Assembly: GCF_011045095.1 (NCBI RefSeq)
Contig: NZ_JAALDL010000003.1
Location: forward strand, 124,001 to 188,000
DNA: 64,000 nt
Direction: 5' to 3'
Source: Grimontia sedimenti
GTDB taxonomy: Bacteria; Pseudomonadota; Gammaproteobacteria; Enterobacterales; Vibrionaceae
Position numbers and translations under genes: made by a program. Shown here piece after piece: positions 59,663 to 64,000 of the stretch (its first letter is position 1; every line of letters starts with the position of its first letter). The notes under the pieces were generated by a model. It was not told the DNA's origin. It saw only the letters and a program-made list of their open reading frames with translations, and ran no database searches.

Positions 59663-60238
59663 TTGAGTTTGGGTGATTTGAATCTTGACCATTTGCCTAT
59701 TCAAAAGAAACTTGTTGAATCAGTGTACTCTGCATTTTTTCCGGAGCGAGATGTGGTCGCAGCTGTCCTACTAGGCTCTTTGGCTTCGGGTGCTGGGGAT
59801 CGGGTTTCTGATGCTGATATCCTTATTTTCACGAAAAATGAATTGCACAAGTCTGCTTCTCTCATCTTTTCTCGTTTTGAATCGGGTAAGGATATTTTTT
59901 TCAGCTTCGGTGATTTTCATGACACCAATGAAAATGGGTATTTCAAGAAGTACATATTTAACGATATGTCTAGTGCAGAAATACACTGCTTAGATGTCTC
60001 AGAGGATTTTGGCATTTCCCGCCCATTTAAAATATTGTTCGATAAATCTGGCATTGTGGCGGGGAGGCTTACTGACGAACCACCACCTAGACATGAGGAT
60101 TTCCCAGCTTATTATCGAGGAGACGCTGGTCTGATCTGGGAATTGTTTGATTGCATTAAGTGGCTTAGTCGAAACGACACAGAATTAGCTAAAAATCACA
60201 TCAAGAAACTGTCTGCTGCGATGGAAGCTATTGTATAA
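59663..60238 (+). CDS. cassette 1: nucleotidyltransferase-domain protein
   Basis: Protein of 191 residues. VLLGSLASGAGDRVSDADIL (about 34-53) is the NTP_transf_2 motif with the two metal-binding Asp in SDADI, as in aminoglycoside and MNT-type nucleotidyltransferases. The third Asp may be in the later SAEIHCLDV. TTG start with AAAAGGAGA upstream. Stop codon lies within the attC start. Antibiotic or toxin-antitoxin role cannot be decided. Confidence 0.72.
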   Translation: MSLGDLNLDHLPIQKKLVESVYSAFFPERDVVAAVLLGSLASGAGDRVSDADILIFTKNELHKSASLIFSRFESGKDIFFSFGDFHDTNENGYFKKYIFNDMSSAEIHCLDVSEDFGISRPFKILFDKSGIVAGRLTDEPPPRHEDFPAYYRGDAGLIWELFDCIKWLSRNDTELAKNHIKKLSAAMEAIV

Positions 60239-60313
60239 CAAAGCCATCAAACATCGCGCCCTCCGGAGGCTGGACTCGAAAAACACACTCGCCGTTTATG
60301 GCTGGGGTTATGT
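60233..60313 (+). repeat. attC site 1 (integron cassette recombination site)
   Basis: 81 bp from GTATAAC to GTTATGT, with AGCCATcAAAC pairing with GTTTATGGCT (one extra C), as in attC hairpins. Marks the end of cassette 1. Confidence 0.75.
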
Positions 60314-60335
60314 TTTCTTTGATTAGGAGTAATAA

Positions 60336-60626
60336 ATGGATTTTGGTATCGCAGCTCTAACTCTCATAGCCGCAGCAGCATTTTACTACTTCGTCTTGTA
60401 CTCGAAGCCACAGGACGGTGATTGGCAAAAATTGCCAACACTTTCTGAATACTTGTCAACTCACCCTGAGTGCAGAACAGATGATCCTGAGAATGCAAAA
60501 TGTTCCAGTTGTGGTTCTGATAAGGTTATCTTTCAGCCTTTGACCACTCATGAAGACCCTCGTTACAAACACATTTGTTTATCCTGCAAAAAGACTCTAT
60601 TCAAAAGCAAAGCTATCATGTCGTAG
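60336..60626 (+). CDS. cassette 2: small membrane-anchored zinc-ribbon protein
   Basis: Protein of 96 residues. N-terminal transmembrane helix (ALTLIAAAAFYYFVLY, about 6-21), then a two-CxxC zinc ribbon CSSCGSDKVIF...CLSCKK (about 56-86). Ribosome-binding site TAGGAG. Function unknown; small TM plus zinc-ribbon proteins are common as cassette cargo. Confidence 0.65.
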   Translation: MDFGIAALTLIAAAAFYYFVLYSKPQDGDWQKLPTLSEYLSTHPECRTDDPENAKCSSCGSDKVIFQPLTTHEDPRYKHICLSCKKTLFKSKAIMS

Positions 60627-60656
60627 TGTCTTTAAATTGCACCGGTAAGTTGGTCA

Positions 60657-60776
60657 ACATAACAAGGCTATAAACGGGACGCTTTGTCAATGCGGCAGCT
60701 TTTCAAAGTGTCGTGAATACAAGGGATTAAGCAGTTTTGGGCGGTTTGGTAAGCGCCCGTTATTGCGACGTTATAT
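60657..60776 (+). repeat. attC site 2
   Basis: 120 bp from ACATAAC to GTTATAT with arms GGGACGC and GCGCCCG. Almost identical to attC site 3 (61195-61316). Confidence 0.8.
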
Positions 60777-60799
60777 GCCTTGTCAGTTCAGGAGAGCAA

Positions 60800-61171
60800 G
60801 TGGATATTTTAGTTGAACAAGAAACCGAGCTTCATCGGTATGAAGTTCGTCAAAGTCGAGCTGATGTTGAGCGATTGATCCATCCTAGTTTTTCTGAAGT
60901 CGGTAAGTCAGGAGTCAGTTTTGACTTCGCTTCAATCGTTAAAATGATGAGCTCAGAGGAGCCTACAGGCTGCAGAGTTCATTCGCAGAATTATGTATGT
61001 GTTCAACTAGCACCTTCGGTTCAGCTTCTTAAATATGAGTCTGCTTCAGTCGCTCCGACAGGTGAAATCCGCGACTACGCTAAGCGTTGTTCAATTTGGG
61101 CTTTTACGGGTACTTGCTGGCAGTTGAAGTATCATCAAGGAACACCGTGTCCAGCTTTTGAACTGATATAA
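60800..61171 (+). CDS. cassette 3: DUF4440 (NTF2-like) protein
   Basis: About 123 residues. VEQETELHRYEVRQSRADVERLIHPSFSEVGKSG (in two parts) is the DUF4440 pattern of NTF2-like folds that bind small molecules. GTG start at 60800 with AGGAGAG upstream; the frame starts earlier inside the attC but without a ribosome-binding site. Substrate unknown. Confidence 0.72.
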   Translation: MDILVEQETELHRYEVRQSRADVERLIHPSFSEVGKSGVSFDFASIVKMMSSEEPTGCRVHSQNYVCVQLAPSVQLLKYESASVAPTGEIRDYAKRCSIWAFTGTCWQLKYHQGTPCPAFELI

Positions 61172-61194
61172 AAAGGGGCTTGGTGAATTGCGGC

Positions 61195-61316
61195 CTATAA
61201 CAAGGCAATCAACGCGGGACGCTTTGTCAATGCGGCAGCTTTTCAAAGTGTTGTGAATACAAGGGATTAAGCAGTTCTGGGTGGTTTGGTAAGCGCCCGT
61301 TATTGCGACGTTATAG
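61195..61316 (+). repeat. attC site 3
   Basis: 122 bp from CTATAAC to GTTATAG. Differs from attC site 2 by only a few bases over the shared core, with arms GCGGGACGC and GCGCCCG. Confidence 0.8.
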
Positions 61317-61328
61317 CTAAGAGGTAAT

Positions 61329-61712
61329 ATGAAGAAGTCCATTGTCCCTGAACAATTCAAACACTACTTCGACGATTGGCACTTTTCACCTGTAATTGAA
61401 GCAGATGGAACGGTTTATCTATCCGGCGTTACTGCTGCTAGAAAAGATAAACCAATCAGCATTGATCCCCAAGAGCAGTTCCACGATGCGTTTTATAAAC
61501 TAGGTGTATACCTCAATGCCGCAGGGCTAACTTACGATGACATTCTTGAAATGACCACATTCCACATTGACTTAAAGGCGCATATTGAGGTGTTTTCAAA
61601 AGTTAAAGATGAGTATGTGAAAGCTCCTTATCCAGCGTGGTCTGCTATAGGAGTATCTGAATTCATTCCAGAAAATGCCTTGGTAGAAATGCGCATTGTG
61701 GCAAAAAGATAA
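61329..61712 (+). CDS. cassette 4: RidA-like protein without the catalytic Arg
   Basis: Protein of 127 residues. YLSGVTAARKD, PQEQFHDAFYKLGVYLNAAGL and ENALVEMRIVAKR follow the RidA/YjgF fold. The position of the conserved Arg reads PAWSAIGV, so imine deamination is not expected. Ribosome-binding site AGAGG. It is a divergent relative of the chromosomal gene at 56812. Confidence 0.75.
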   Translation: MKKSIVPEQFKHYFDDWHFSPVIEADGTVYLSGVTAARKDKPISIDPQEQFHDAFYKLGVYLNAAGLTYDDILEMTTFHIDLKAHIEVFSKVKDEYVKAPYPAWSAIGVSEFIPENALVEMRIVAKR

Positions 61713-61717
61713 TTTCG

Positions 61718-61830
61718 CCATAACAAGAGCATTAACGGGACGTTTACTCGTGGCGCATTTTATCAAAAGCGGTGATTTATCCGTTTCAATCAATTTGGGT
61801 GAGTAAGCGCCCGTTATGCTAACGTTATGT
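61718..61830 (+). repeat. attC site 4
   Basis: 113 bp from CCATAAC to GTTATGT, with ACGGGACG and AGCGCCCGTTAT arms. Confidence 0.78.
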
Positions 61831-61851
61831 TTTACGAAAGGAGTCGTAATT

Positions 61852-62169
61852 ATGCTACCAAAGTGTGTGAACTGCTCAAGTAGATTATCATTGAGCTGGT
61901 TTCTTTGTTCATTTAATTGGACAAAGAACAGATGTGTGGATTGTGGGGTGCTGCATGAGTTTACAGGGAGGCGTAAGCTTGTAACTGGTTTGACTGTTTT
62001 TTTAGCAATCATTGGAATGCAATTGCTGGGTGCATTTGTACATGCATCCTTAGCACTATTTTTAGCAGGCTGTGTGTTTGCTTTTTCTATAATTGCGATA
62101 TTTCCTGGCCAGCATCAATTAGATAGCAAAGACAAGCTCAATATAGCCAAAAACATAACAAGCGAATGA
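61852..62169 (+). CDS. cassette 5: zinc-ribbon membrane protein
   Basis: About 105 residues. N-terminal CVNCSSRLSL and CVDCGVLHEF form a zinc ribbon (about 5-35), followed by two transmembrane helices (about 40-60, 64-85). Start at 61852 with AAAGGAG upstream. The last codons, including the TGA, lie inside the attC site, so the end of the protein is encoded by the recombination site. Confidence 0.65.
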   Translation: MLPKCVNCSSRLSLSWFLCSFNWTKNRCVDCGVLHEFTGRRKLVTGLTVFLAIIGMQLLGAFVHASLALFLAGCVFAFSIIAIFPGQHQLDSKDKLNIAKNITSE

Positions 62170-62271
62170 ACGAGGGACGTTTACTCGTGGCGCATTTTTT
62201 CATGGAAACGTTGTGATTAAGGCGTTTCAATCAGTTTAGTTTAGTAAACGCCCGTTATTCGGACGTTATGT
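62153..62271 (+). repeat. attC site 5
   Basis: 119 bp from ACATAAC to GTTATGT. Its left end overlaps the last codons of the cassette 5 gene. Confidence 0.78.
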
Positions 62272-62295
62272 GCTTTATGAAACTAGAGAGATCGA

Positions 62296-62889
62296 ATGAT
62301 GAAGGACAATTCCAGCGATAAGAGCGCTCTTCGTAAGCGAGCGAATGAGATTAAGGATTTTACCTGCAAGAACCTTATTGTCGTTCTGGAAAACCCTAAA
62401 ACACTTAAAAACATCGGTTCTGTTGTCAGAAATGTAAATGCCTTAGGTGCAGAAAAAGTTTACATCGTAGACGAAAGCGGGGCTTTACCCGATGATTGGC
62501 AATATATGCGTCACTGGAATCCGCTTGTTAAGCCATCTGCCTCTGCAGTTAAATGGAGTTTCGTTAAAAGGTTTATCTCAACCCAATCCTGTATTGAGCA
62601 CCTAGAAAGCAACAAATTTGAATCAATCGCTACTTCGCCCCACGTGAAAGGAAAAGTAAACGTCGAACTCAGTAAGGGTGACTATACCCAAAAGCGGCTG
62701 GCTGTATGGTTTGGTAATGAGTCAAAAGGGCTAAGTGAGCAGGTCATCGAGTCAAGCAGTCTCTGCGTTAGCATCCCAATGTTTGGCATCATTGAAAGCC
62801 TTAACCTTGGAACTTCTAGCGGCATTGTGCTTTATGAAATTACAAAGCAGAGAAGAGAATTCCAAGACCGCAAGTACGGTCGAATTTAG
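62296..62889 (+). CDS. cassette 6: SpoU/TrmH family RNA 2'-O-methyltransferase
   Basis: Protein of 197 residues. NIGSVVRNVNALGAEKVYIV (about 38-57), LAVWFGNESKGLSEQVIE (about 135-152) and IPMFGIIESLNLGTSSGIVL (about 158-177) are the three SPOUT motifs, including the knot that binds SAM. It probably methylates rRNA or tRNA ribose. An RNA methyltransferase in a cassette could protect RNA from a toxin or an antibiotic; that is inference. Confidence 0.85.
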   Translation: MMKDNSSDKSALRKRANEIKDFTCKNLIVVLENPKTLKNIGSVVRNVNALGAEKVYIVDESGALPDDWQYMRHWNPLVKPSASAVKWSFVKRFISTQSCIEHLESNKFESIATSPHVKGKVNVELSKGDYTQKRLAVWFGNESKGLSEQVIESSSLCVSIPMFGIIESLNLGTSSGIVLYEITKQRREFQDRKYGRI

Positions 62890-62895
62890 CACCGC

Positions 62896-63013
62896 ACCTA
62901 ACAAGCAAATAAACGTGGACGTTTACTCGTTGCGCATTTTTTCAAAGAAATACTATGATTTAGGCGTTTCAAACAGTTTGTGCTAGTAAACGCCCGTTAT
63001 TCGAACGTTAGCC
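62896..63013 (+). repeat. attC site 6
   Basis: 118 bp from ACCTAAC to GTTAGCC, the only one here with the GTTAGRY-type end. Confidence 0.78.
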
Positions 63014-63054
63014 ACAATTAAAGTTTAGCAATTAACACTTAAGGAGAATAAGTA

Positions 63055-63258
63055 ATGATGACTTCTACAAAAGTTTCCATAGGCTCAGCAATAGCTTGGT
63101 TTCTATTAAATATAATAGCCTCAGGTTCTGCTCCAACCGGTCTTGGTGATCCAGACTTCAAAGAAAAAGTTAGCACTGCCGCATCACTTCAAGGATTGGG
63201 TAATATATTTTTAATAATTGCAATTATTGCCATCATTATTACTGGCTATAAAAAATGA
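63055..63258 (+). CDS. cassette 7a: small membrane protein
   Basis: Protein of 67 residues with two hydrophobic helices (IGSAIAWFLLNIIASGSA, and LGNIFLIIAIIAIIITGY at the C terminus). Strong ribosome-binding site AAGGAGAA. The TGA overlaps the ATG of the next gene (ATGATGA), so the pair is translationally coupled within one cassette. Unknown function. Confidence 0.65.
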   Translation: MMTSTKVSIGSAIAWFLLNIIASGSAPTGLGDPDFKEKVSTAASLQGLGNIFLIIAIIAIIITGYKK

Positions 63259-63644
63259 TGAGCAAGCAAGTTGAACACCATGAGACAAATATTAATGCAG
63301 GCGATAATTCAATCGTAGCAACTCACTCCGCTAATGTGGCAACCGGAAACGCCACTATCGATAACAGTACCAATTTAAATATTAATGGCAGCATTGATGG
63401 ATTAAGTAATGATAAATTGGCCGCAATACAAGAACTGATTACGTTCGTTAAAAGTGGAGAACTAAATACAGAAGATGAATCTGTAGCGAAATTTATTGTC
63501 GAGGACATTGAGCAGCAGTTTTCAGAAGAATCACCAAATGCAGAAAAAATACTCAGCTTTTCAAATAAGTTGGTATCGTTAATAGAAAGCGCAAAACCAA
63601 TTGCAGCAAATGTAGTGAAGGCTATTGAGCTGCTAAAAGGCTAA
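63255..63644 (+). CDS. cassette 7b: protein with Asn/Thr/Gly-rich repeat and helical C terminus
   Basis: About 128 residues. The first half is an Asn/Thr/Ile-rich, possibly beta-helical segment (INAGDNSIVATHSANVATGN, about 12-31, then NSTNLNINGSID). The second half is helical and acidic (DKLAAIQELITFVKSG, NAEKILSFSNKLVSLIES). This layout resembles effector-associated proteins found beside small membrane proteins in defence loci, but no family is claimed. An ATG three bases later (63258) may be the start. Confidence 0.6.
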   Translation: MMSKQVEHHETNINAGDNSIVATHSANVATGNATIDNSTNLNINGSIDGLSNDKLAAIQELITFVKSGELNTEDESVAKFIVEDIEQQFSEESPNAEKILSFSNKLVSLIESAKPIAANVVKAIELLKG

Positions 63645-63713
63645 CAAGGCAAATCAACGCGGACGCAATACTCGCTGGCGCTCGCATTGCTCCGGTTATT
63701 TGCGGCGTTATAA
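63639..63713 (+). repeat. attC site 7
   Basis: 75 bp from GGCTAAC to GTTATAA, shorter than the others, with a GCTGGCGCTCGC-like central stem. Confidence 0.65.
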
Positions 63714-63728
63714 CCTTATGAGTATAAA

Positions 63729-64000
63729 ATGAAAGAATTGGAACACATAGCAATTAACATAAGGTCACAGGAATATATTGCGGGTAGCCAAGAATATTCG
63801 ATGACTTTGGACATTACTAACATTTCTGGACAGCCGATCTTGGATTTGCAAGTTTTTAATATGTTGTCTGCAGGTCGAGTATTGTCAGTTGGTGATGATT
63901 TAGACGCAACTAATTTGACTGAATTGGAAGATAAGAAAAGACGACTGATTAGAGAATTGGAAAAAGCGGTTGAAAGTGCTTACGCTAGAAAACGCCGTAA
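63729..64000 (+). CDS. cassette 8: unknown protein (partial, runs off the window)
   Basis: 90 codons are present without a stop. Starts MKELEHIAINIRSQEY and continues into a charged helical region (LEDKKRRLIRELEKAVESAY). ATG at 63729. No family recognised. It is oriented like the other cassettes, so the array goes on to the right. Confidence 0.5.
   Translation, partial: MKELEHIAINIRSQEYIAGSQEYSMTLDITNISGQPILDLQVFNMLSAGRVLSVGDDLDATNLTELEDKKRRLIRELEKAVESAYARKRR

Noticed and set aside
62735-62986. Open frame over the end of the SpoU gene and attC 6
   Set aside because: Out of frame with the conserved methyltransferase and passing into the attC site; no independent evidence.

Overview
The window is about 64 kb of a gamma-proteobacterial chromosome, most probably from the Vibrionaceae (Enterovibrio / Grimontia / Photobacterium-like). 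The signs are a VCR-style gene-cassette array at the right end, a CatB9-like acetyltransferase, a DUF3389 protein, a secreted trypsin with a GlyGly-CTERM tail, a FabR-type operator and FNR-type operators. This placement is inferred from gene content only. No rRNA, tRNA or CRISPR array was seen.

Region 1 (1-9516) is a nearly complete phosphonate utilisation operon: the end of a gene that is probably phnD, then phnE, phnF, G, H, I, J, K, L, M, N, a hexapeptide acyltransferase in the place where E. coli has phnO, and phnP. The products import phosphonates (PhnDE with PhnC outside the window), break the C-P bond through the C-P lyase pathway (PhnGHIJK, L, M) and recycle the ribosyl phosphate (PhnP, PhnN). 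phnL carries a 1-nt frameshift in an A run.

Region 2 (9548-29920) is ordinary accessory and housekeeping DNA: catB, a thioredoxin-like protein, a cytochrome c, a gate-domain membrane protein divergent from an Lrp-type regulator, a PLP desulfhydrase/deaminase, an RTX-repeat protein, a TetR-controlled hydrolase locus with two matching operators, a NYN-domain protein, a LruC-domain protein with a lipoprotein partner, a tldD-pmbA pair, and a CobW-type GTPase.

Region 3 (29921-50714) opens with a 264-bp non-coding element with 20-bp terminal inverted repeats, whose second copy lies at 47751-48014. It then holds an FNR-box-preceded cyanide-insensitive bd oxidase (two subunits), a GFA enzyme, a frameshifted GlyGly-CTERM trypsin, a FabR-box-preceded fatty acid desaturase, a probable D-glutamate pathway (DgcN, DgcA, divergent LysR), a 551-residue protein of unknown function, a MOSC-reductase-ferredoxin fusion, a CheC-like response regulator with a PAS partner, an M48 lipoprotein protease, MenI and small unknowns.

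Region 4 (50715-59319) has the anaerobic ribonucleotide reductase nrdD-nrdG behind an FNR-like box, a retropepsin-like protein, an aromatic aminotransferase, YceI, RidA, OsmC, a Dyp peroxidase and a small P-loop-like unknown.

Region 5 (59640-64000) is an integron cassette array of eight cassettes, all in the + orientation, with seven attC sites recognisable by eye. There is no integrase gene on the left where one is expected. Cargo: a nucleotidyltransferase, two small zinc-ribbon membrane proteins, a DUF4440 protein, a RidA-like protein, a SpoU methyltransferase, a two-gene membrane/low-complexity pair and a partial unknown.

Three genes (phnL, the gate-domain protein, the trypsin) each look as if one base is missing. 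This is either real decay or residual consensus error, and readers should bear it in mind.
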